In this document: positions 1 to 6,812 of the stretch, piece after piece | Position numbering within the stretch: the first letter of the stretch is position 1 | Layout: every line of letters begins with the position of its first letter | Source: JAMZMI01 sp039944535 | GTDB taxonomy: Bacteria; Bacteroidota; Bacteroidia; Cytophagales; Cyclobacteriaceae | Length of the DNA stretch: 64,000 nucleotides | Assembly (NCBI GenBank): GCA_039944535.1 | Contig: JBDUYP010000004.1 | Span: 1-64,000 of the forward strand | Reading direction: 5' to 3' | Program-made: the position numbers and the translations under genes | Notes under the pieces: generated by a model | Seen by the model: only the letters and a program-made list of their open reading frames with translations | Databases searched by the model: none | What the model was told of the DNA's origin: nothing

Positions 1-143
1 AAGACCTCCCGATCTCCGCTAAGCTCCGTCGGAAGGTGACGGTATAAAATGGTATGTTGTGGTGTCACACTGAGCCTGTCGAAGTGTAAGACACCACCCT
101 TCGGCACTACCTTACCTTCCGTCATCCTGAACCTGAGGCACTC
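1..143. repeat. dispersed repeat, type A, copy 1
   Basis: This block recurs almost base for base at 327-468, offset by 326 bp. Positions 61-95 fold into a hairpin: GGTGTC pairs with GACACC, and inner ACACT pairs with AGTGT around the GAGCCTGTCG loop. The end carries a CGTCATYCTGAACCTGAGGCA core that also occurs at 2122 and 2554. It has no coding signal and looks like a REP- or MITE-type non-autonomous element. The copy may continue past the window edge. Confidence 0.8.
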
Positions 144-173
144 GAAGGGTTAACACAGTAATGAATTGTTTAG

Positions 174-215
174 CTTCGAGAGCTCGGGGACGCCTGGTCA
201 GCATGACAATTCAAG
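174..215. repeat. dispersed repeat, type B, copy 1
   Basis: The 42-bp block starting CTTCGAGAGCTCGGGGACGC and ending CATGACAATTCAAG recurs at 499-540 and 2229-2270 with one or two changes. It is non-coding. ORFs crossing it (for example on the minus strand at 170-451) are repeat-derived. Confidence 0.75.
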
Positions 216-326
216 CAGTTCGGGGTAACCCTTATGAGATTGTTACGCTTCGCTACACTTCGTTCACAATGACGGTATAGAAGAACACTTTCAGACTTGG
301 AGGTCATTTCTTTGTAAACAAGTACG

Positions 327-468
327 AAGACCTCCCGATCTCCGCTAAGCTCCGTCGGAAGGTGACGGTATAAAATGGTATGTTGTGGTGTCACACTGAG
401 CCTGTCGAAGTGTAAGACACCACCCTTAGGCACTACCTTACCTTCCGTCATTCTGAACCTGAGGCACG
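327..468. repeat. dispersed repeat, type A, copy 2
   Basis: Direct-repeat partner of 1-143, including the same hairpin (GGTGTC 387-392 with GACACC 416-421). It runs into the CGTCATTCTGAACCTGAGGC core and on through GAAGGTGAAAGAATCTCAT, which is shared with the type C repeats at 2122-2162 and 2554-2594. Confidence 0.8.
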
Positions 469-498
469 AAGGTGAAAGAATCTCATGCTGGGATTACC

Positions 499-562
499 CT
501 TCGAGAGCTCGGGGACGCCTAGTCAGCATGACAATTCAAGAAGCTCGGGTGCGTGTGGTCAA
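499..562. repeat. dispersed repeat, type B, copy 2
   Basis: Second copy of the block at 174-215. Here it is extended by AAGCTCGGGTGCGTGTGGTC, an extension shared with the copy at 2229-2292. From 563 to 603 I see nothing recognisable before the palindromes upstream of the SatD-like gene. Confidence 0.75.
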
Positions 563-603
563 TGCAGGGTTCAATATAAAATCAAGTTCATCAAACGCAG
601 CAA

Positions 604-654
604 TAGAACCTTAAAACGTTCTATTGTTTGTTTAGAACCCTAAAACGTTCTAAA
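604..654. promoter_or_regulatory. paired palindromes before the SatD-like gene
   Basis: Two near-identical 20-bp palindromes lie at 604-623 and 633-652, 29 bp apart start to start (close to three helical turns). Each has half-sites TAGAAC and GTTCTA around an AT-rich centre (CTTAAAAC in one, CCTAAAAC in the other). The second is extended by TT and AA on its outer sides. They end 10 bp before the ATG at 663. A weak -7-like TATTGTTTG lies between them at 622-630. Position and symmetry suggest a dimeric regulator's operator pair; which protein binds is inference. Confidence 0.6.
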
Positions 655-662
655 TTACAAGA

Positions 663-1322
663 ATGAGCACGATCAGTTCAGTTATAACAGGCGATATCAT
701 AGGTTCCACCCATATCAAGGGAGACTTTAAAGGTGTGCTGCATCAAATAGCGGAGGACATACGCCAGTATGTAGATGACCGTTTTATGATTGATATTTAT
801 CGGGGGGACAGTTTTCAGACCATTTCAAATAAACCGGAGCAGGCTTTTCAAATTCTGATTATGATGAAGGCAGGGTTAAGGCAGCATAGCAGCAAGCAGG
901 GTAAAACAGATGTGCAATGGGATGCACGGATGTCATTGGGTATCGGGGCTATGGAAGCATATCCCCAGTCGGCCGGGCTTAGTGAGTTGTCCGGAGAGCC
1001 ATTTACCAGATCAGGGCGTGCACTGGACAAAGTCAAAGAAAAAGGCAGTTTGCTACACATCACCACTGGGGATGCGACGCTCGATACAGCTTTTGAGGCT
1101 ACCTGTCCACTGATAGAGGTGATCACCAACAGGTGGAATACCACACAGGCGCAGGCGGTGTACCATTCACTTTTGCGGAATTTTACGCAACAGCAATTAG
1201 GGGAGTTGTTTAAGATCACGCAGCGTGCGGCTGGCAAGCGTCTGGACTCCAGTAACCTGGAAGCCATACGAGGCTATGATCGTTATTTTCAGCAATTAAT
1301 CAAGGCCAAATGGAAGATTTAG
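663..1322 (+). CDS. SatD-family protein with C-terminal helix-turn-helix
   Basis: The 219-residue protein starts with the SatD-family signature, a hydrophobic strand followed by TGDIIGS (about residues 8-14), and has the family's length. About residues 168-215 (TQQQLGELFKITQRAAGKRL) read as a helix-turn-helix. SatD proteins are poorly characterised and are usually followed by a membrane protein. That holds here: the DUF3307 gene overlaps this one by 13 bp, implying translational coupling. The twin palindromes at 604-654 sit just upstream, so autoregulation through the C-terminal helix-turn-helix is plausible but inferred. The biochemical function is unknown. The family call is fairly confident. 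Confidence 0.78.
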   Translation: MSTISSVITGDIIGSTHIKGDFKGVLHQIAEDIRQYVDDRFMIDIYRGDSFQTISNKPEQAFQILIMMKAGLRQHSSKQGKTDVQWDARMSLGIGAMEAYPQSAGLSELSGEPFTRSGRALDKVKEKGSLLHITTGDATLDTAFEATCPLIEVITNRWNTTQAQAVYHSLLRNFTQQQLGELFKITQRAAGKRLDSSNLEAIRGYDRYFQQLIKAKWKI

Positions 1323-2044
1323 ATGTACTGTTGAGGCTCGTCATAGCCCATCTGCTGGCAGATTTTGTCTTTCAGACAGACAAAATAAACAAGGGTAAAC
1401 AAGAAGGCATTCGCGCTGGTTTCTTTCAGCTGCATATTCTCATTGTGGGGGTTACCGCCTATGTGTTGGTCGGGCAGTGGACGCAGTGGTTGTTGCCGTC
1501 GCTGATCATGATTGTTCACGGTGGCATAGACTGGCTCAAGGTCACCATGTCGAAGCGATTCAGTCAGTTGTGGCTGTATCTGGGAGATCAACTGCTACAT
1601 GTATTATCTCTTGTTGCCTTGTGGTATGCTTTTTATCTGGCACCTCTGGGTGGCGCTGAGGAGTACTTTTCGGGTGTTTTCAGCGAGCCTAAAGTTTTGA
1701 TCGTGGTTATTGCTTTTTTGGTGGTGTCCTGGCCATCGGGTTACCTGATAGGTTTCATGACAGAGGGGTGGAAGAAAAAAGTAGATGGCAGCAAAAAGAG
1801 TCTGAGAAAGGCAGGGGAGACCATAGGTGTAATAGAGCGCGTGTTGATACTGGTCTTCATCCTCATCGATGAGTGGAGCGCCATTGGTTTTTTACTGGCC
1901 GCCAAGTCGGTCTTTCGTTTTGGAGACCTGAATACCAAGAAAGCCCGTCGCAATACGGAGTACATCCTGATCGGTACCATTTTGAGTTTTGCCTTTTCTG
2001 TTGTTTTAGGTCTGTTTACACTTTTCCTGATCGGTATGTTTTGA
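1310..2044 (+). CDS. DUF3307 integral membrane protein, SatD partner
   Basis: This 244-residue protein opens with the DUF3307 hallmark, a helix with AHLLADFVFQTD followed by K-N/K-Q residues and a second helix ending LHILIV. Several further hydrophobic segments follow (about residues 45-65, 75-110, 120-145 and 165-185) and a last helix runs to the C-terminus, giving about six or seven membrane spans. The ATG at 1310 overlaps the SatD-like stop, so the two are very likely one operon. DUF3307 proteins recur next to SatD in Bacteroidota, and I know no assigned activity. Repeats begin within 30 bp of the stop. Confidence 0.8.
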   Translation: MEDLDVLLRLVIAHLLADFVFQTDKINKGKQEGIRAGFFQLHILIVGVTAYVLVGQWTQWLLPSLIMIVHGGIDWLKVTMSKRFSQLWLYLGDQLLHVLSLVALWYAFYLAPLGGAEEYFSGVFSEPKVLIVVIAFLVVSWPSGYLIGFMTEGWKKKVDGSKKSLRKAGETIGVIERVLILVFILIDEWSAIGFLLAAKSVFRFGDLNTKKARRNTEYILIGTILSFAFSVVLGLFTLFLIGMF

Positions 2045-2070
2045 TGGTTTATGGTTGGGGGACACCAGGT

Positions 2071-2170
2071 CAGGGTGACACTGCTCCGTTTCACTCCGCT
2101 CACAATGACGGTATAAAACAACGTCATTCTGAACCTGAGGTACGAAGGTGAAAGAATCTCATAATTCAGA
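2071..2170. repeat. dispersed repeat, type C, copy 1
   Basis: About 100 bp, matched almost exactly at 2503-2602. It contains CAGGGTGACACTGCTCCG, CTCACAATGACGGTATAAAA and the CGTCATTCTGAACCTGAGG core. It starts 26 bp after the DUF3307 stop and is non-coding. Confidence 0.8.
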
Positions 2171-2228
2171 TAAAGAGATGCTTCAGTCTTTGTGAAAAGA
2201 CTCAAGACTCTGCAGTGAATTGTTTATG

Positions 2229-2292
2229 CTTCGAGAGCTCGGGGACGCCTAGTTAGCATGACAATTCAAGAAGCTCGGGTGCGTGTGGTCAA
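2229..2292. repeat. dispersed repeat, type B, copy 3
   Basis: Third copy of the CTTCGAGAGCTCGGGGACGC block with the AAGCTCGGGTGCGTGTGGTC extension, matching 499-562. It lies between the two type C copies. With the type A copies it brackets the SatD/DUF3307 pair on both sides. Confidence 0.75.
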
Positions 2293-2502
2293 AGTGAGGA
2301 TTTAAAATCAAAGTGTCATTCGGTTGTTGTCATCCTGAGCCCGATGCAATCGGGTAGTCGAAGGAGACAACAAAACAAGGTGTATGGTGTCTTACCCTTC
2401 GAGGACCTCAGGGTGACACTGTCCCATCCATTCATGGTAACCCTTATGAGATTGTCACGTTGCGTTTCGCTCTTCTTCGCAGTGATGACCCTTCGACAGG
2501 CT

Positions 2503-2602
2503 CAGGGTGACACTGCTCCGTTTCACTCCGCTCACAATGACGGTATAAAACAACGTCATTCTGAACCTGAGGCACGAAGGTGAAAGAATCTTATAGTTCA
2601 GG
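2503..2602. repeat. dispersed repeat, type C, copy 2
   Basis: Partner of 2071-2170. The intervening 2293-2502 holds more diverged versions of the same family (CATCCTGAGC, GTAGTCGAAGG, CTTCGAGGACCTCAGGGTGAC). From 2603 to 2664 another fragment (CATTTCACTACGCTCACAATG) precedes the truA stop. No gene is seen between 2045 and 2664. Confidence 0.8.
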
Positions 2603-2664
2603 AAACTACCACACTCCATTTCACTACGCTCACAATGATGAAAAAGAAAAACAAATAAAATCGT

Positions 2665-3444
2665 TTACTCAAACTCCACTCGATACAATACCAATCCCGA
2701 AGAAGGAGCCACATGCCTCACCTGCATGCCACCAGGGTTTTCCAGAGATTCTTTCAGGTCGTCCAGCGTCCACAATCCTCTGCCAACATCCACCAGCGCA
2801 CCCATCATTAGTCTGATCTGATAACGCATAAAGCCTTTGCCTCTTACTTTGAGCACATAGGCAGGATCGGGCATAAAGTTGCCGGAGATTTCTGTCATCT
2901 TTTCTATTGATGCGCTTTCGATCTTGCGCTCAAATATGGTGTCCGGAGCAGGTTTGCTCGCGTACCTTTTAAAATTGTGGGTGCCTACGAACAGCTTGGC
3001 AGCCTGCATCATCAGCTCAATATCCAGATGCTTGCCAAAATCCCGAATCAGGGGAGCATTGAATGGGTGGGACTTTTCTCCAAAAGAAAATCGATAATGG
3101 TATTCTTTAGTCCTCGCATGCTGTATAATGTTGAAATCCGCACTTACAGCCTCCACAGACATGGCACGAATGTCCGACGGCAGGTTCTTGTTGAGGCGGT
3201 GGAGCATCTGCTCGGGGATGACGGGCTTGTTCAAGAACAGCTCAAAAGCATAATCCTCGGCTGAAACTTTGGCGTCCGTCCTGCCACAGCCCAGCGTTCT
3301 GAAGTTGTCGTGGTTAAGGACGAAAAGTAAGGTTTTGTCCACCATGCCATGCACACTCTTGTGATCCTTTTGTTTTTGCCAGCCATGATAGCGAAATCCA
3401 AGAAAGGCGATTCTGATCAAATAGAAATGCGTCCAGTTCGCCAT
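2665..3444 (-). CDS. truA: tRNA pseudouridine(38-40) synthase TruA
   Basis: The protein should isomerise uridines 38-40 in the tRNA anticodon arm. At 259 residues it has the usual TruA length. The catalytic aspartate is Asp57 in LGCGRTDAKVSA, the TruA/PUS1 motif, and the N-terminal FLGFRYHGWQKQ strand matches the family. The C-terminal half has the expected FMRYQIRLMMGALVDVGRG stretch. Its start at 3444 lies 1 bp after the stop of the upstream SDR-like gene, so the two are probably cotranscribed. It ends close to the repeat cluster. Confidence 0.95.
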   Translation of the reverse strand: MANWTHFYLIRIAFLGFRYHGWQKQKDHKSVHGMVDKTLLFVLNHDNFRTLGCGRTDAKVSAEDYAFELFLNKPVIPEQMLHRLNKNLPSDIRAMSVEAVSADFNIIQHARTKEYHYRFSFGEKSHPFNAPLIRDFGKHLDIELMMQAAKLFVGTHNFKRYASKPAPDTIFERKIESASIEKMTEISGNFMPDPAYVLKVRGKGFMRYQIRLMMGALVDVGRGLWTLDDLKESLENPGGMQVRHVAPSSGLVLYRVEFE

Positions 3445-3445
3445 G

Positions 3446-5002
3446 TTACCAATCTATTGGGCGGTAATCTTTCAGAAACTTGCCACACCAATGCTTGCCG
3501 GTGTTGATGCCATCAATCAAAGGATCCATGACCCTGGCGGCACCATCTACAATGTCGAGAGGTGGCTGAAAGTCGTGTACTTCCTCCTTGTGTTTAGAAA
3601 GCTCTGCCGGGTCTTCATCCGTTACCCAGCCAGTATCAACGGCGTTCATGTAGATGCCATACTTTGCCAAATCCGAAGCAGAAGTATGCGTCATCATGTT
3701 CAGTGCGGCCTTGGCCATATTGGTGTGTGGGTGACGGTCTTCTTTGTGAAACCGATGGAATTTGCCTTCCATGGCCGAAACATTGATGATGTGCTTCATG
3801 CCTGTATTTTCTTTTTTCATCAGTCTGGAAAGGCGGTTGCAAAGCACAAAGGGTGCCACGGCGTTTACCAACTGCACTTCCACCATTTCGGGTGTTTCTA
3901 TTTCACCCAGCTTCAGCCTCCAGCTGTTTGTCTTTCTCAAATCAACCTGCTGCAAGTCAGCATCCAGTTGTCCTTCCGGGAAAACTTCCTGTGTCTGTAG
4001 GGAGTTGTCAAAACTGTACGGAATCTGCGAAAGCTTAGCCGAGGCTCTCAGCCCTATGCCAGGTTCAGGCGTTTGCCAGGTTACTGGCAGGTTCTTGTTT
4101 TTGTTCTTTGTCGTATCGGACGAAAAACTCGATAGTTCGTCCAGACACAGCTGGTGATCGGAGAGGAGCGTGGCGGCCTTATCCGGTATGGCAGCTTCGG
4201 GTAGTTCTTCGTTGGCCATGAGGTGATGGTAAAACCCTGCAGGCCTGCGTACAGTCTGTGCGGCGTTGTTGATCAGAATATCCAGCCGATCATACTGGTG
4301 CTCAATGAAACTGCAGAATATCTCCACACTGGGGATATGACGCAAATCCAGTCCGTGAATTTTCAGTCTGCTGCTCCACTTATCAAAGTCCGACTCTTTA
4401 GCAAACCTGAGTGCCGAATCTACAGGAAAGCGCGTGGTAGCCACCACGGTAGCACCAGCCCTTAGCAGCATGAGCGTGATGTGATATCCGATCTTCAGGC
4501 GCGATCCCGTCACCACTGCCACGTGACCAGTCAGGTCGGCTGTCTGAAAACGCTTGGCATAGTTAAAATCCCCGCATTCCTGACACATGCTATCGTAAAA
4601 ATGGTGCACCCTCGTGTACTCTGCTTTGCACACATAGCAGTTGCGCGGAGATGACAACTCCCCGGGATCGGGAAGCTCTGCCTTGAGATTCTCCAGCATC
4701 TTGGGTGCTTCAAAAACTACTGCTTCTCGTGCTGAGCGAATGCCCGTTTGTTTTCGAGCATGTTTATCTCGTTCTCGTTTTTTTCGTTCTGCCGCTTTTT
4801 TGGCGTCTTTGCGTCTCCTGTCAAATTCTTCGCGATCAGGACGGGTCAACAGACCGGCCGCTTTGAAGAGTTCAATGCGCTGCTCCTCCGGTAGTTCGAA
4901 GAGCTGATTGGTGTCCCTTAAAAGCTTGTTGAGCGTGTTGATACACTGCGATATTTCTTCACTACTCAGTTTTGCCTGTTTGTCTTCTTCCTCGCTGTTC
5001 AT
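3446..5002 (-). CDS. SDR-fold protein with charged N-terminus and zinc ribbon
   Basis: This 518-residue protein has three parts. Residues 1-120 are a charged, helical, Lys/Arg/Glu-rich region. Residues 122-143 hold two CxxC pairs (Cys122/125 and Cys140/143), likely a zinc ribbon. From about 158 there is a short-chain dehydrogenase Rossmann fold, with TGSRLKIG for the cofactor loop (165-172) and NNAAQT near 245. The usual catalytic YxxxK appears as TNMAK, so the Tyr is Thr while the Lys stays. Related proteins I recall keep PHTNMAKAALN, so this is probably family-specific rather than damage. The substrate is unknown. It lies directly upstream of truA. Confidence 0.75.
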   Translation of the reverse strand: MNSEEEDKQAKLSSEEISQCINTLNKLLRDTNQLFELPEEQRIELFKAAGLLTRPDREEFDRRRKDAKKAAERKKRERDKHARKQTGIRSAREAVVFEAPKMLENLKAELPDPGELSSPRNCYVCKAEYTRVHHFYDSMCQECGDFNYAKRFQTADLTGHVAVVTGSRLKIGYHITLMLLRAGATVVATTRFPVDSALRFAKESDFDKWSSRLKIHGLDLRHIPSVEIFCSFIEHQYDRLDILINNAAQTVRRPAGFYHHLMANEELPEAAIPDKAATLLSDHQLCLDELSSFSSDTTKNKNKNLPVTWQTPEPGIGLRASAKLSQIPYSFDNSLQTQEVFPEGQLDADLQQVDLRKTNSWRLKLGEIETPEMVEVQLVNAVAPFVLCNRLSRLMKKENTGMKHIINVSAMEGKFHRFHKEDRHPHTNMAKAALNMMTHTSASDLAKYGIYMNAVDTGWVTDEDPAELSKHKEEVHDFQPPLDIVDGAARVMDPLIDGINTGKHWCGKFLKDYRPIDW

Positions 5003-5073
5003 TCTCAGATTTTACAGCCGCAAATGTATGGATTAGGGACGTAAAACAATAGCAGGACATTGGCGGGAGAAGA

Positions 5074-5685
5074 TCATGTCCCTTCCTCTAATTCGGAGAT
5101 ATTCTGATTTAGATCTTTGAGATGCTTTCCGAAAGAGTAATTGTTCATGCGTTTGTTTAACAAATGGGAGAGGGGAACGAAAAGCACCATCAGACCAAGG
5201 AAGATGTACCAATCCATTGGTTCATTTAGGAACCCTGTCTGAGGATCCTTTAGATACATCCCAAGCAGAAACCCCGCTGAAGCAGAAACAGGAAATAGCA
5301 CGAGGCTGGCTGCTTCTTCGATTTTGATAATAGATTGAATTTGATTTCTGCAATCTGAAAGCGCCTTATGTATGTTTTGATCCAGCTGAACCTCGGGTTG
5401 TAGTTTTCTGTGTTCTGTGAAATATAGCATGGCTCCTATCAAATAAGCAGCCATCAGTATGACCAGTAGTATTTGTACGGACAGTACTGAAATCACCGGA
5501 ATGGCCACAAGAAAGACGGTCAGCATAATTGCACAAAAGATAAACCGATTGAAAACATTGCTACGTAATTTTGATATGACCGTACCTGATTTCGCTTTGG
5601 TTGCGTCAGATATGTCTTTGCTGTTTAATAGCTGCAAATCATCGTTTGACCTTATTTCTACCCAGAGTTCTTTTAATTCATCCAT
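5074..5685 (-). CDS. membrane protein encoded after an ECF sigma factor; possible anti-sigma factor
   Basis: The 203-residue protein has about 47 soluble residues, then two adjacent membrane helices (about 48-88), a soluble segment, and two more helices (about 128-147 and 160-176) with a charged tail. Its start overlaps the end of the upstream sigma gene by 8 bp, so translation is likely coupled. In Bacteroidota such membrane proteins after ECF sigma genes often control the sigma factor. I see no zinc-binding anti-sigma motif, so the role rests on context alone. Confidence 0.55.
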   Translation of the reverse strand: MDELKELWVEIRSNDDLQLLNSKDISDATKAKSGTVISKLRSNVFNRFIFCAIMLTVFLVAIPVISVLSVQILLVILMAAYLIGAMLYFTEHRKLQPEVQLDQNIHKALSDCRNQIQSIIKIEEAASLVLFPVSASAGFLLGMYLKDPQTGFLNEPMDWYIFLGLMVLFVPLSHLLNKRMNNYSFGKHLKDLNQNISELEEGT

Positions 5686-6157
5686 GGTTTTCGGGGTTTA
5701 GCTTCTTTTTCAGTTGTTCCTTTATCCTGTGCATTTTCACAGCTACATTGTTTTTGGTGAGCCCGGTGATCTCAGCAATTTCTCCATTGTCAAAATCCTC
5801 CAGATGCAGTGTGATGATGGTTTTATCTATATCTGAGAGTAGTTTTATCTGTTGCACGAGGATCTCAGAGCGTTCTTCGATTTCTTTTTGCTCCTCAATA
5901 AAATCCCTGTCGTGGATACTATCCGCGGGTATGCGCTTCTTGCGCCTGTATGTAAACACGGTGTTGAGCGCTACTTTGTACAGCCATGTAGAAAATTGAG
6001 CATCCCCGCGAAATCGACCTATGGCCTTCCATGCCTGCAATTGAATCTCCTGAGCAAGGTCTTCTCTTTCCTCCTTGTCGTCAAGGTACAGGTACAAAAT
6101 CTTGTGGATGATGCCTGAGTGACGCTGTATTGCTTCAACAAATTCTTGCTCAGTCAA
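5678..6157 (-). CDS. ECF-type RNA polymerase sigma factor
   Basis: This 159-residue protein has the sigma-70 region 2 helix (EREDLAQEIQLQAWKAIGRF, then FSTWLYKVALNTVFTYRR) and a region 4 helix-turn-helix (LHLEDFDNGEIAEITGLTKN, then VAVKMHRIKEQLKKKL). The open frame begins with TTG at 6157, which gives a normal ECF N-terminus. An ATG eight codons upstream (6180, minus strand) lies in another frame and its short reading frame ends in a TGA overlapping this TTG, so it could be a leader peptide. The next gene encodes a membrane protein, a possible regulator. It is divergent from the gene at 6237. Confidence 0.9.
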   Translation of the reverse strand: MTEQEFVEAIQRHSGIIHKILYLYLDDKEEREDLAQEIQLQAWKAIGRFRGDAQFSTWLYKVALNTVFTYRRKKRIPADSIHDRDFIEEQKEIEERSEILVQQIKLLSDIDKTIITLHLEDFDNGEIAEITGLTKNNVAVKMHRIKEQLKKKLNPENHG

Positions 6158-6236
6158 GCTAGTTGTGGATTTGGTAACATACTTTTGCGGCGTTAGTGGC
6201 AGTGTTCAATCGAAAATTACAAGTTTTATAATATTT

Positions 6237-6668
6237 ATGGTAAAGGCAGTTAATATTCTCAAGATCATATCAGCATTGTGTTTCCTTAGCACCTTACTTT
6301 ATGTGTATTCTTCACTGCCCGTCATGGTCAATCTCAACCCTGATATTTTCGATTTTAGTATCCACCGTGAGTACTTGTTTTATGGCTTACTCACAGGCTT
6401 TGTGGTTATCAGTATTTTCTTTTTTGCCCTTGAAAAAATGCTCCTTCCGGTTATCAAATTTGAAGAGTTGGCGGCATGGGTCAAGGGACTCTCACCGGTG
6501 ATCAATCTATACCTCTGCTTCCTGATTGGTTACCTGGCGGTGATCAACAATCCCGGGCATTTTCAGTCTGGTAGCTACGGCTATCTCACATATCTGGGAC
6601 CCATCTTGATTGCTGCATGGTTAGGCGGACTTATTTTTTTGATTTCAAAAAGTAAGAAAACAACCTGA
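6237..6668 (+). CDS. four-helix membrane protein of unknown function
   Basis: The frame is open from 6165, but the ATG at 6237 gives a cleaner start (MVKAVNILK leading straight into a helix), so I use it; the protein is then 143 residues. Four hydrophobic segments are visible, at about residues 7-27, 44-66, 82-100 and 112-134, with a short Lys-rich cytoplasmic tail. A -7-like TACTTTTG lies at 6180-6187, but I could not find a well-spaced -33 element. The gene is divergent from the ECF sigma operon. I do not recognise the family. Confidence 0.6.
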   Translation: MVKAVNILKIISALCFLSTLLYVYSSLPVMVNLNPDIFDFSIHREYLFYGLLTGFVVISIFFFALEKMLLPVIKFEELAAWVKGLSPVINLYLCFLIGYLAVINNPGHFQSGSYGYLTYLGPILIAAWLGGLIFLISKSKKTT

Positions 6669-6812
6669 TTAGTAATATTTTAAGCTTTTGAGATTCAATT
6701 AAACCCTTAAAAGCGTGTGGAAAAGTTCCTCTTCGTGGAAGGGAATTTTTGTATAAATTTCGATTCGTGAATCTGATTCAGGATTCATAATTAATCTTTT
6801 TTTACTTGTAGA

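Noticed and set aside
170..614. ORFs of 79-93 codons in both strands
   Set aside because: They lie in dispersed repeats (types A and B) and their peptides recur only because the repeats do.
848..1267. 139-codon minus-strand ORF
   Set aside because: Antisense to the SatD-like gene, which has family motifs.
2344..2816. ORFs of 78-79 codons next to truA
   Set aside because: Repeat-derived or antisense to truA, with no protein-like composition.
3443..4000. 185-codon plus-strand ORF
   Set aside because: Antisense shadow of the well-supported SDR-like gene.
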